A stretch of 64,000 bases of DNA from Phoronis australis (Eukaryota > Phoronida > Phoronidae): contig NMRA01000013.1 in NCBI GenBank assembly GCA_002633005.1, forward strand, positions 796,995-860,994. Reading direction: 5' to 3'. Made by a program: the position numbers and the translations under genes. Position 1 is the stretch's first letter, and the number at the start of each line of letters is the position of its first letter. Below are positions 38,817 to 52,000 of the stretch, in pieces. Below the pieces are notes generated by a model. That model was not told where the DNA came from. It saw nothing but the letters and a program-made list of their open reading frames with translations, and ran no database searches.

Positions 38817-41467
38817 AATTCAAGAAAACTACTTATACCAAGGTCAAAATGTACTGACACAATACACGCACAGCATGATGCAATACTTTGAGGTAATAGT
38901 CTCACACTTGGTCACCCTCAAAACAAAATGACTGCTGCTTCAACAGCGCAATAACCGAGAAAAACCAAAAACTTAAGAAAAGAAAATATTTGAAACGCTG
39001 ACACAAGATACCATGGTATACTAATTAGGACTCTCCCTCATGAAAGATGAAGTTGAGAAAACCAGTTATGTGAAAATTCTATGTGGTGCTGTGCCAAATC
39101 TAAACATCCGAAATATGGTACAGTAATTCAAACAAGGAATGTAGCTTTTAGATAACAGATACTGGCAATGAACAGCTATCTTCTATAAGCCAATCGCAGG
39201 AAATATACTCAAGAAAGGTACGTTCTTTTTCGAAATAGGTTTCTCACAAACGTGCTGTGTTAAAAATATGAGGCTTCACTGCCAAGTTGCCTTCTTCCAC
39301 AAGAACATATTTGATATCTATTAAAAGAAACACCAATCACACAAAATTCTGCTGCTACAGCTCATACAATGCACTGTGCTAGCAAAAACGCCAGTAATGA
39401 GAACAACTGCAAGGCCCCCTTTTCAAGCGCTTTGCTGGAGGTTAGAGATACCTCAACTCCTGGAGTTTCGCCACTTTTATAGCCAGACCATTTACTTCGA
39501 AGGACACCCATATGCAGTAGGAAGCAGACTTTGTTTATTGCCACCATGGCAGAGAGGGAGAGTGTTTAGAATCAATTTTAACTTAAGTGATTCGGGAGGT
39601 GAGGAAACACTAACTACTGTCGAAAATCATCCCTTCGCAGACAGCTTGTCTGTCGGGCTAAAATTGCCGTTCTTCGCTACCGCCTTAGCCACTCATGTGA
39701 ACCCAGTATAAATCACTCCAAGAATGACTCGTGCATAATTAATTACGACCAGGGGACAGCAATCAAATCTAGAATGCCAGAATGCCAATGTATTTTAGTA
39801 AAACTAATGGCAAAAATGTGGGATCACTCTCTCATCGAGCGGCACACATAAACATCCTCAGCGACCATCGTTTTGGTTCATATTTTTGGTTGGAACAGTT
39901 AGCTTCATTTTTCTATTACCGTGAGTTAGCATTCCTAATTACAAAACAGCCACAGTTGAGCTCATTATACTTAAACAGGAGGATACATCACCACCAACTT
40001 CGACTTATTTGCATTTAAAGTATGTCACTTCAACTTGACCTTATTAGCATAGCACGGGGCTTCAGTCAACGGGTTGAAATCTTTTAAAGCCTTCCTTAAA
40101 TGGATTTTATTGTTATTCTAGATATTTTAGACTAACCACTAGTCCTGGCTATGCTTTAGCAACACAAGAAAACACAATTTTAACACTCAAATGCAGTTAA
40201 CCTTTTCGCGCCACATTGTGTTACAATTAGAAAACTGTTGATAGCAGAAATTTTGAAGATTCGCCAGTAACTTGCAGCAGAAGATCTACTTAAAGCGGAT
40301 ACCAGAGTATACTGAATAAAACACCATTATCTCCTGGTTTTACTTGGACCTGTTTGTATTAATTGTGGATTCTGTTGGTCATGGTAGACTAAAGTCAGGC
40401 AATGAGTCTAACTGTTACTCACATTTGGTAAGTTATGCCTTTAAAACAGTGAAGGAAGTAAATATACATGTGTTGCTAATTTTAGTGTTTCTTCAACAAT
40501 GAAATGCATGTCAAGCAATGTCCAACAGATTAAATTCCAACTGAACGATCAAATTCCAATGCCTGACACAAATGAACACTAATCTTAAGTACTTAGAAAT
40601 GATAACACCAATTTGTCCTGCCTCATCAGCTACACTTAACAAAATACAGACAGGAACTTGCAATGTGAACTCCAACTTACATCATAATAACAAAATGCTT
40701 AATGTTAGAAAACAATTATTTTTTCCATACAAATACACCTTAATTTACACAAGAAACACTTAATATAAACATCCTTTCACTTCAATTTACAAAACTACTA
40801 TTTACAGTTTTATGGTACAAGACATCTGATTAAATCTGTTGGACTTATCAAACGCATTTGACAACATTCACCGAATTTTCCCTTTCTCGTTCTCTGGCAG
40901 GCTTCTATTTCTTAGCAATACAACATGCCGACAACACTGATTAAATTGGAAAATAAAATCATAGCGAACAGACGACAAACTGCCATGCAGATTTCCTGAG
41001 AATAATACTGCCCGTTTCTTATTACTATCAAATACCAGCTAAATTTTCTGGCACAACGAAAAGGAAACCAACCAGAGCTGAGTTCCGTAGACGCAAGACA
41101 CTGGCGCTGTACTTGTGACAATAAATCTCCAGTTACAGAATGAAAACGAAATTCTGACCATAATTCATCATTCCTATCTCACCGAGCAATCAATTCAGTG
41201 GCTGTCATGTTTTGTAAGGGTACAATAGTAAGCCCTCGAGACTACTTGTGAAACACTCACCTTCCACTTGCATGATTTTGCGTGGTCTTGGGAGATTTTG
41301 CCTTTTTTGCAAAATCCTTACATCTACAGAACACAACCCAGACTTGCTTCATCTTAGGAATAAAGTCTTAAGTAACAGTAAAAATCCTCAGTTTAGGGCA
41401 TGCTACGAATTTCCCTTTTCAACAAAAATTCTCAAGAAGAATATTTGACTTCCTTGTTCGCATGGTT

Positions 41468-41550
41468 TGTACAGTACAGCAGAGCACAGCACAGCACGGT
41501 ATAGTACGGCGATGCAGTACAGTGCAGCGGTACTCTACAGTACAGCGATC
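41468..41550. repeat. Low-complexity CAGTACAG/CAGCACAG tract
   Basis: Short overlapping CAGTACAGCACAG-type words repeat irregularly over about 80 bases, within the presumed 3' UTR of the minus-strand gene. Confidence 0.5.
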
Positions 41551-42020
41551 ACTTAAACTAGATTTGATACAAATCCGACTTCTCCAATCAATGTTGTAAA
41601 CCACTGGAAACTTGAGAAATGGAAATTCTTTATTATATAAAGTTTAAGAATTCTTACTGTACTTCAAACGGACAACATCAACTTAATTCACAGCTGGACA
41701 AACACTAACAATTTAACTAACTCCAAGAGGAGCTACCAATACCATGCCGTAACGCTGACAGACTGAACTTCCTGACATGTTTATTCAAACGGACATCCCC
41801 GAGGGTTTGTTTCATGAAATTTTTTTCTGAAGTTACAAAACTGAAAATTTGTTAAGAATCAACAAAGTTATGGCCTATTTAAGATCAAATTCAGACAAAG
41901 TTTCCATTTTACAACTTTGATGAAACAATTTCGAATAAAGACCATCAAATTCCATGAAACAGGCCATTATTTAAAGATATGTAGGACCTTATCCACAGTT
42001 AACCAAATGTTTACAAAAAT

Positions 42021-42131
42021 ATTGATTTTAACTCGGTAAAAGACTTAGAGTACACAATTTGTTGAAGTAAAAATAAAATTCTACAAGCTTTCTTTCTACT
42101 TAAAGAAATTGTATACCGAGTTAAAATCAAT
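42021..42131 (-). other. Stem-loop with perfect 16-bp arms in presumed 3' UTR
   Basis: ATTGATTTTAACTCGG at 42021-42036 is exactly complementary to 42116-42131, with about 79 bases between them. It lies about 0.8 kb downstream of the coiled-coil gene's stop codon. It may be an RNA structure or the remnant of a small inverted-repeat element. Confidence 0.5.
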
Positions 42132-42917
42132 TTTTTGTAATTAATTGGGTCACATGACCACATCTTTTTAGTACAATTTAGCAAAACAGAAAGTGACATC
42201 TATTGGCAAAACAACGGCATCAGCAACATGATCAAATTTCATTTCATTTCATAAAAATATTTAAGGTGAAATCTAAAAAATGCTATTACAGTTTTTTAAA
42301 TAAATATCGTTTTGTTTTCGTTTTATGCAACATTAATTATTTTTGCATAAAAACCAAGAGTCTTGTATAAGAAAACCCCTCGTGCACAGGAGAAACATTT
42401 ATAAACAATTCCAAACAGCAGTTGGAGAACAGTGCGTAAAGCATAGTACCTGAAAGTTTTACAAGAATCCAGTCTGCCATTTCTGAGACACGTTGTTCTG
42501 AAGTTGGACATTATTGTCAACTTCTACATAACCATTAGTATCAATCACCAGAATGTCTTTTGAAAGTAACTTGAAGACACAGATACATTGTGTGACTAGC
42601 CAAACTCACACGATGATTTGCTGAATAACTTCATGGTGTTACGCAATACGTTAAAATCTATACATCAGTAGAGACACGTGTACTCAATCTACAAGCTATT
42701 GACTTAGTGGTGACCACACAGGACTCAACAAAGCACCAGATATTCAGCAACCTTACACAAACGTCAGTAGACGGCGACATAAGGCTATGTACCAAAGTTC
42801 AAAAAGAGGAATAAAAAATAACCCGACAAGTATTTCATTCATTTTGAAGGAATGGCGAATTTGTTGTCTTCAACGAAAAAGAGGACGTTCCCTCTTATTA
42901 ATTGGGTTAATAACCTG

Positions 42918-43016
42918 TCAGTCCACGGTGGCCGTCAACTCTGACAGGGCTGGATAGAAAGCCAGAAGTAGGGCAAACATCAGCGCCACCAATGGGACCA
43001 TGGAGCAGATGGTTAT
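42918..43016 (-). CDS. Coiled-coil gene last coding exon: transmembrane anchor and stop
   Basis: After the acceptor gtttgcatttcag the exon reads ITICSMVPLVALMFALLLAF, then YPALSELTATVD and TGA (42918-42920). About 20 uncharged residues form a membrane span, with a 7-10 residue tail. Phase 0 fits the previous exon. Confidence 0.85.
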   Translation of the reverse strand: MTICSMVPLVALMFALLLAFYPALSELTATVD

Positions 43017-46000
43017 CTGAAATGCAAACAACAGACACGTTCAAACAAGAAGAGACACATTGGGAATTAAAGAGGAACAAAATATCCAGAACTCTATACT
43101 TAGTTGTTTGTCAATTGCGTCAATATTTAACTGTCTCTGAATGATTACAGCATATTGGACAACGAATCAACATTATTGCAAACAACTGAACACTGTCAGT
43201 TTCAATTAAAATGTCCATTTTTGAAATCTATAAAGGTGGAAATGCTTAATACTTGATTAGCACTAACTGAGAGACATCACATGATTGTACACACTTCATT
43301 AGGTCACCAGTTTAAAATCTTACAAAGAAATACCCACAAGCATTTCAATATTTTTCCACTTACTCAGCAACAAAATATTGTTTTTACTGTTCAAAATACG
43401 AAAAATAAATACCAACCGAAACAATTTCTACTCCTTTGTTCCAAGAAATGCTCTTAGTGAATCAAGTTACGGACCAACACAAGGTCATACCACTAAACTA
43501 CCACAAACACACTCATTCCCCAAACGAAGATCACGTGACTGTCCCAAGTCCACCCACCGTCCGACTCCTATCCGCCAGCACTGTATACTCCATGCCCATC
43601 TCGTCCAGGTCAGACTTAAGCAGCGTTATCTCCTCCTTACATTCGGCACATTTCTCTCGCCACGTCGTGATATCTTGGTTGGCGGTTTGCAGCTGTCAAA
43701 AATCAGTAAAAATTAATAATTAGTATATACACTAACCTTATATTCTGCAATGCATTCACCGATGATTTTCACTAGTTCGTTAAAGCTGATTTAGTCATGT
43801 ACTTTATTTGTAGTACACGGCAATATCTTACCAAGACTTGTGAGAAAGTGGTTATGTCACGCTCATAGTAACTACTCCATATTGGAGATGAATAATATGG
43901 CGGTGGTCTACTCCCTTGCACTAGCATGCTTTTCAAACACACAAAATTCAAAAACTTAATTTATTACAATCTAAAGCTCATGCCACGGCATCTGAAAACC
44001 ATACGTTATATTACATTCACAACATGCATTCTAAAACAGAGTTCAACTGCTGATTCTCCAGTTACAAATTTGACCTATCGTAATTTCCCCCACAAAGAAG
44101 TGGCAGAATCTTCTAGACTACCCCTCTGCCCAGTAAGGTGACGTCGCAGTTTATGTCCCTAATAGCGACCAGGCCTTCATCAATAAGCTATGTTCAAAAC
44201 AACAGCATTACAGCAGCACGTACATGCACATTCAGGCTTACACCCCCGTAAGCAACGCTACCCGGCTGTAAATAAGTGTAAACTTTGGCAGCACAATGTG
44301 GCTCTAATTTTACAAAACAGTACCTGTGGCAATGGCAATGGTTAGTGAAGTAAGACACTGCGCAACATGCTTTATGAAATGGATCAACTGGCATAAACCG
44401 ACAATTCTGTATTCTCAACAATCACTCTTGCAATTTTTTTATTTTTACAAATTATATTCAACATGCTGAGATGACCTTTTGCTTTCGGAACCCATGGAGT
44501 GTCTGGATTAAATGGGACAGTTGAATGGAACTTATTTGCATATGATTCTTTTTCATCCAGGACTGTTATAGTTGCCGGAGTAAAAAACAGCCAGCGTCCC
44601 TTTTAATTTTCCAACCTGCTGCTTGGTAATATCAGCTTCTTTCTGAGCGTCCGTCAAGTTGAGCCGCCACGCCTCTTCTTGACTCTCCAGCCTCTCTTTC
44701 AGTGCCTCCAGCTCATTGTACGACTCCTGCAGCCGACTGTAGTCAGAGGTCAACTGTGCATTCTCCTTCCGTGTCCTACAATTGACATACAGCTAAGTGC
44801 ATAACATACAGCACAGTGCATAACACACAGTACAGTGCATAACATACAGCACAGTGCATAACATACAGCACAGTGCATAACATACAGCACATAGCATAAC
44901 ATAAACCTTGAGGTAATTGGCCAAACTTTTTTCCATGGAATTTTTTTCAAAAACGTAACCCAACGATTATATTGTGACTTTTGACCAACCCTGACCAGCT
45001 CTTTTAATACATTATTCAACACGCATCAATATGTAAGTAGCCGGGGACACCTTCACGAGACTGTAACCATGGAGGCAAATTTTCAACTTTTTTGGCAGTT
45101 TTGAACATTAATTTATCTTTTACACAAAGGTCAATTCACACTAAAGTTAACTCGATTATTTTATAACCCACTGACTAGAGAAGCGAGTCTCAGATTTTTA
45201 ATTTACCTTAAAACAACAGAGTCTTTCAATGTTGTACAAAAAGAAATTTGATTGCTCATATCTATGTAGTTTGATGGAATATCGGGGCATTCCAATACAG
45301 GATAGATTAATGTTTCAAAATATCAAAGAAATTCTTTTTAAGAACACTCATTAAGGTTCGTGACTACTCACGTTTTCATATCAGCTTCCAAGTTTTGTAT
45401 TCGTCTCCTGAGTCCAGCACATTCATTCTTTAATGCTACGAACTCGGCTGAAAAATGGAATGCGACAAAACTGAATGCTATGCAAAACTCAACAGCCGTG
45501 CTAAGTACATGATCAATCAACTCTTTAGAGACATTTTTTCACGTGGCATTACATGCACGAGTGACCTCTTTTGGTTCCCAAGTAGTCTCTAGCGATTGGG
45601 AACCATCGTTACCAGAACTACAGCAAAAATTCTTCAATTTTGGACACAATTACTAAAATAACCACGAGATTTTCTACATCGTAACAAATGCTGAAAAATT
45701 TACCATATCTTGTTCAGTGAAGCTACACAGTATACACACCATGCTCAAAACAATAGTTCTTTTCGTTCAAAATTTTGATGAAATAAAAACTCACTTAATA
45801 TATGCCGTATCATGCCCCAAAATGAAGAATTTGCACCGTAATGTCCATGAACAAGCAAAATTAGTACATACATCACAAGGAAAGGCCACATACGCTAAAG
45901 GGACAAACCGATTGCCAGCTATCCAAACACATCTTACATATTTATGAACACGGCTCACAGACATGGTAATTTAGTTCAACGACTCACACACTTGTGCAGC

Positions 46001-49000
46001 ACATACAAAACAAAGCTTATACACCCAAAAAGCATTGTTCAATGACTACCATCCCCTCACAAACAAGTGAGTAAGCAGGGAAGAGTCTATAAGTTGGGTT
46101 TGTGAGTGGACTTCATTTCGTGAGCCAAGTATTATGAGTGCCGGCACTAGCTTGAGTCAGTGAACTCAGTTTATAGGTCTATCAGCCGAGTTCATAGTTA
46201 AGGAACCATTTTCACTAGTGCATGAGCTGTGTTGTTTGGGTAGTCTGGATCAGACAACATTCAATTTTTATTAAGTAAATCGGGGATCACAAATATTTAA
46301 AATAATTTCTCTTCACATTTTTAGTTGCGCAAAACAGTAAATAGCAAAAACCACAAATAACAAAAATCGCAACAAAATTAGCATCAAAAACAACAGAACA
46401 AGCTGGAAAAGAAAGACAATTTTTGTCATTTAACTCCATTCCAATAGGAGGCTTACAGTCAGTCTTTAATAGTTTATTGCGAGTCCACTCGTGGGCACAG
46501 ACCTCCTGTGAGAGAATGCCTGCAAGAAACAGATACTTTACACTGTTAAGATACAAAAAGAAATAGATACTTTGCAATGTTAAGATATATACAGTAATAT
46601 CAGACATTTTGCAATGTTAAGCACATAAAGAAATATCAGATACTTTACAATGTTAATACTTTGCATAGAGACAAGGACTTCAATGTAATAACAGAAATAT
46701 ATAAATGCCAGCAACTGACAACGACAATGGAATATGTAAAACATCTGAATGAACAAAGTAGTACAGATAAGATATAATTTCTCCGACAATGATAAATTAA
46801 CATTATGCACAGGTTAAATATAACACCATCCAATAACCATTTAACGTATCTATAACAAAATATTACTTTAAACACAAGCCAACAAAATCCTGAAGCAAGT
46901 AATAATAATAAAAACCAACAGCACATGACACATTACGCTCAATTTCATCCAACTTATTGTTGAGGTTTCCACAGTGACATCGCTCATCCTCGAGCTCAGC
47001 CGTTACCGAAACGAGCTGTTCTTTTGTTTGTTCGATACAACTGCTCTTTTGTTGAATTTCTTTGAGTGCTTGATCCAGTTCCAACTGTACATTATGGAGG
47101 GCAGCTGAAATGCCAATGGAAAATGGAAAAAAGTCAAGACATCTTTAATTCCCATGAAAGTAATTCCTTAAGACCAACAACAACACTAACTTCTAATTCT
47201 GAGATAACAGTGAATTATTTCTTGAAGGCAATCATGTAGAATCATAGCAATTAGCGTCCCATTTTATAAAAGGTCATAGATAAGATCTTATCCTACATTT
47301 TTTCCAACACAAAGTTTATGAAGATAATCGGTGAGTGACAACATGGTTTATGTTAGACTTTACCTTTGTTCTAATTTTGTTGTAGTTCAAAGAGCATAGT
47401 GAGATAGTATTCTTGTTCCAGCTTAACACAAATGATGCATTGATACACTACAACAATACACCAGAGAGTGAACAGTTTGTTTGCCCCTAAATATGATTGA
47501 ACACCAATGTCTATCCAAACACTTACACTCCTGGTGGATAGACAAGAAACAAACCAGGTGTGAATTGGCATGCAGTGTATCTCTTAAAAGTTGGCGAATG
47601 CTTGTTTTCTTTTTAGGGCTGTTCCAGCAAAATCTGTATGGGAGGGGGGGGAAGGCACTTTTATTTCGTACCCACCGCCCATATTTTTCATTTATTTCTC
47701 CAACCCATGACCCATAATTTTTTAATTATTTTTAATAGGTTAAAATATAAAATCCAACACTTGCAAACAAATTGCCTCCAGGAGGACCTGTTGAGAACTT
47801 AAATGATTGACAGACAAGAACTAGTTGTCTTGTCCAATATTGTCAAAAACTAAAGTAGCCTGTGAGCAATACTTTTGGCAGCCACCAGGTGTCTCTGTTC
47901 ACCATGTGTCTAAAATTTCAATGAACATTTTTTCAATTATAAGGATCTATGAATCTCAAACTGTCTCCACGAACTCTTTTATACTTCTATCTCAAGTGAA
48001 TATTGGAACTTGTTTAGCTTACTCCTCATACTTTTTATTTAAAAATCATCAATTTTCTTATATGTGTTAAAACCAGTTTTGTGTTGCATAACTTCAATTC
48101 AATAGGACTGCAGACAAACAGTTGACTCAAATCAAGTTGCCCATGACTTGTTTAATGGCTTAGTGAACATATAGCACTCTGTTCACTGGCAATATGGGCT
48201 CTTTTTTTATTGGGATCAACATTAACAGGTCAAAAAATACCATCTATTTTTAATGCATCACTTCTTACAGGAACGACCACCCATAATTTGAGTTTTTTTC
48301 TGAAGACCACCACCCATGAATTTTTATTTCTGCTGCCGTCCCCCCCCTCCCACACGGATTTTACTGGAACAGCCCTTACACTTTTTCATTGGCTTTGGTT
48401 TGGAATTGAAACTTGACAAGACAGAAGAGAGCACCGTTTCCATGTAAAACATACACAAAATTCAGTTTAATTGGAATTTTATCTGTGTCATATTCGCCAA
48501 ACTCGGGTCCAACAACCTAAATAAATTTCACAACTCCCTCCTGCATTGCTCAGTACGTTCAATAAGCAATCTGCTGACATTGGGTTAAGTACTGTACATT
48601 GTGTCTGTGCCAGCTTGGCTAGGGTCGACTGCAGCTCCATCTTTCTTTCCTCCAGAGAGTTCTCAGTCAGTAATAAACTCTTAGCTGTGGTAGAGTGACT
48701 ATCTCCTTCGGCCTCAAGATCCACTGCAAATAACACAACATAACCTGACAATACATTACAACACCGCCTAATTTTTACTGGAAACACTAACCAAGCAAAA
48801 GGGTACCCAACCATATTCAAGCTTGGTCAATGTTTTTCAATTATTTTATAACCTACCTCATTCAAGTTTGCACACTAAGCTCAAATGATCTTGCAAATTT
48901 TTCCAATTCGAACGGAGACGTCACTTCTCCAGCATAGAGGATATCACTCAGAAATGTCAGTGAACGATATGTTCAATCGGGAATAAGAAACTTATGATAT

Positions 49001-52000
49001 CAATATTCAAGTTTTATACAACATACCGGTTTCAATCTTTACGTGCTACGAAAAAAAATGAGATATACAAAACATAAGAATTAAACTTTGATATCTTTGA
49101 AGGAATTTCTTTAAGAATCAAAATTTCCTTCTAAACTGGTGAGTATTAAAATCCTAGAATATTAAAACCGTGCTTAATATCAAGGCCAAAACTCGTTCTT
49201 ACGTTCCAATTGGTTAATTTGTCTGAGCAAGGCATCGTTCTTACGTTCCAATTGGTTAATTTGTCTGAGCAAGGCATCGTTCTTACGTTCCAATTGGTTA
49301 ATTTGTCTGAGCAAGGCATCGTTCTTACGTTCCAATTGGTTAATTTGTCTGAGCAAGGCATCGTTCTTACGTTCCAATTGGTTAATTTGTCTGAGCAAGG
49401 CATCGTTCTTACGTTCCAATTGGTTAATTTGTCTGAGCAAGGCATCGTTCTTACGTTCCAATTGGTTAATTTGTCTGAGCAAGGCATCGTTCTTACGTTC
49501 CAATTGGTTAATTTGTCTGAGCAAGGCATCGTTCTTACGTTCCAATTGGTTAATTTGTCTGAGCAAGGCATCGTTCTTACGTTCCAATTGGTTAATTTGT
49601 CTGAGCAAGGCATCGTTCTTACGTTCCAATTGGTTAATTTGTCTGAGCAAGGCATCGTTCTTACGTTCCAATTGGTTAATTTGTCTGAGCAAGGCATCGT
49701 TCTTACGTTCCAATTGGTTAATTTGTCTGAGCAAGGCATCGTTCTTACGTTCCAATTGGTTAATTTGTCTGAGNGTCTCATTCACTGCTGCTGATTCTGC
49801 TCTAGCGTTGGACAGACACTCTTTAGTTTCACTATGAGCAGACTTCTCAACTTCCAGTCGTTCTGCAGTAAGAGAACAAACACGATCACTACTAATGGCG
49901 TCAGGTCAAATGATCACTGACAACCACGGTTGTTATATGCAAAAAACTGAAAGGCAAACATGACCAAAACCAGAGGCTGCACAATGACAACAAAATAGCA
50001 TTTGACCATCATGACACCTTATTTTGCAACAGCAAAAATGACTGAAAATTACTATTATGATGCCAAAACTCTAATTACCGAAAGGCTTAAGCCAACCTAT
50101 AAACTTTCCAGTTAATTTCCCATAATTCTCGGTCATGAGGGAGGCCACTTTAGTTATGAATTCGACTTTCGCCTAGCAGTCATGACTGGGAATTCCAAGT
50201 AATCTTGTCTTTCAACTTTAAGCATACAATGTACAATAAACCATTTGTTTGATCTCCTAATGGACTCGACAGTTTTCCAATTTCCAGACTTCCTACTTAT
50301 TAACCAAAAGTTCAAGAAAAATTATTACTGTTCTGGAATGCCATCTATTGTATAATTAGCTATTGAGATACCTCTGATCTGTCACAAGCACACCTGGAGT
50401 TTGTTTATAAAAAGTGACTGAAGACTTCAATACTAATTTGTTCTTACACTCCCACTTCCCAGGTACAGATTACAGAATAAAGATATAGCAACGTAATTAT
50501 TAGTACCATCAGTCTAGAAATAATGTGTAGAAATCATCTTAGTAACTAGTCATTATGAATATACTCTACGAGACTACATTAAGAGAGATTCTATTATTTT
50601 TCAGAAATAGTTGTGTGGAGCGTAAGATCAAATTTCTTACTCAAGTCTCAAGTCACCTTTCATAGAACAGATCATAGAACAGCAGAAGGAATGGAAACTG
50701 TAGTCCAGATTACATTCACTTGTTTATCATTTGTGACTGTTAAAGTTTCATGTACCGCAATTTCACAAAAACACCATTAAAAACACTGCCACTAACTATG
50801 AAAAATCCCAGACACAATTTTAAAGCATTTTTATCAAAGTTTTGATACAGAAAACTTGGTGAATGCTGTTGTAAGGACTTGACAGTGGCTAGAAACTTAG
50901 ATATTTCAAGTAAAAGACATCATTTTAATTAGGGGTACACGTAACCTTAATGACATATGAGGGATTTCACTATCTAATGATGCAACAGATGGCATTAGAG
51001 ACCTGTCAGACAACTGTCAAACATCTTACTTTCAAACAGAGACAGTTTTGTAACCGCTATTTCATGATCCTCGGTGGCTCTCTCCACTTCCTTGGTAGAC
51101 AACTCCAGTCGTTCCTTAGTCCTGGCATGGCAGGTTTGTTCTTCAGATAAAAGGGCTGAAAGTGGAACGCAAACTGAACAGAGAAACTTGACTCAAGATT
51201 GAACAGAGTATAATCTAAGTTGATAGATAAATCTGAATTTTGATGACAGAAAATGGCGCAAACACTTAGCAGAAACAAAATTTATTTGAAAATTCTGTTT
51301 GCACACATATTAAGTTGATGCCCTTGTCCCAGGAAATGCCATTTCACAGTATTTTTCTAGTTACAGAGGCTATCATTTTACATTATCATATTCATTCAAT
51401 CTAATTGTAAATCTAATCCAGCTAGAATGAACCAGTTTCAAGGGGTACTTCAAGAGAATTACATCCTCAAAATATACAGTAACTAAACTGTGGATGGTTA
51501 ACTTCAATCACAACAACCAACAGACGTGCTAATCTCTATCAACCAGGGCTTGGAATGACCAATGGCGAAAAACGCAGAAATTTTTACGGCCCGTAACATG
51601 CGTGCAACCAGCCTTGAAAAAGTCGGTGTGGACCTTTTGCCGACCAAAATCAAGGACTAAAAAAAAAGAAAAAGAAAAGAAAAAAAAACGGTACCACCTC
51701 CGGAAGCGTGCGTCTGCCTGTCTTAGCTCGTCTGCCACTCCCACCTCCAAACATTTTTTGGCTACAGAGTCGTAGTATTTGTCACCGCGGTTTACAGTCA
51801 CACGAGCCGCCATGCCGCCATTGAGGAAATCCACCATGCTATCCCAGATGCCCCGGCAATGTTGACAATTTACGTTCCTCCGAAACATTAAGAGCAACTT
51901 CCGCTTTTCGAGGTGAAAGTCGGCGGCAACGCGGCGGTAAGAAAGACATTTGCCGCGGAAATTTTGTATCAAATCCGATTTTTTTTACGCGGAAATATAA

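Larger units (their letters stand above)
34660..42917. other. Region between converging genes; no convincing gene
   Basis: An open frame at 35501-35787 runs into the N gap and has no recognisable domain. A CpG-richer block at about 37960-38240 ends in ATGTTGGCTGCGGGCCTTCG and a gtacgt donor, and could be a first exon, but nothing downstream fits. The right part is probably the 3' untranslated region of the minus-strand coiled-coil gene. TTTATT (AATAAA on the minus strand) occurs at 41629 and 41780, among many others. Confidence 0.4.

Noticed and set aside
44790-44905. Possible CRISPR-like array
   Set aside because: The units are contiguous without unique spacers, and the locus is clearly eukaryotic; it is a simple tandem repeat. 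The same applies to 49195-49773.
46287-46926. Hydrophobic minus-strand frames
   Set aside because: They arise from AT-rich intron with repeated GCAATGTTAAG words. Only the short stretch 46457-46519 fits the coil and phase.
49146-49781. Second minus-strand frame through the array (SDKLTNWNVRTMPC repeats)
   Set aside because: It is out of phase with the neighbouring exons. Any 42-bp array without stops is open in several frames.
49210-49794. Plus-strand frame through the 42-bp array (MVNLSEQGIVLTFQL repeats)
   Set aside because: It is the antisense shadow of the coding array. The minus frame has upstream coil sequence, correct phase and heptads; this one has none.
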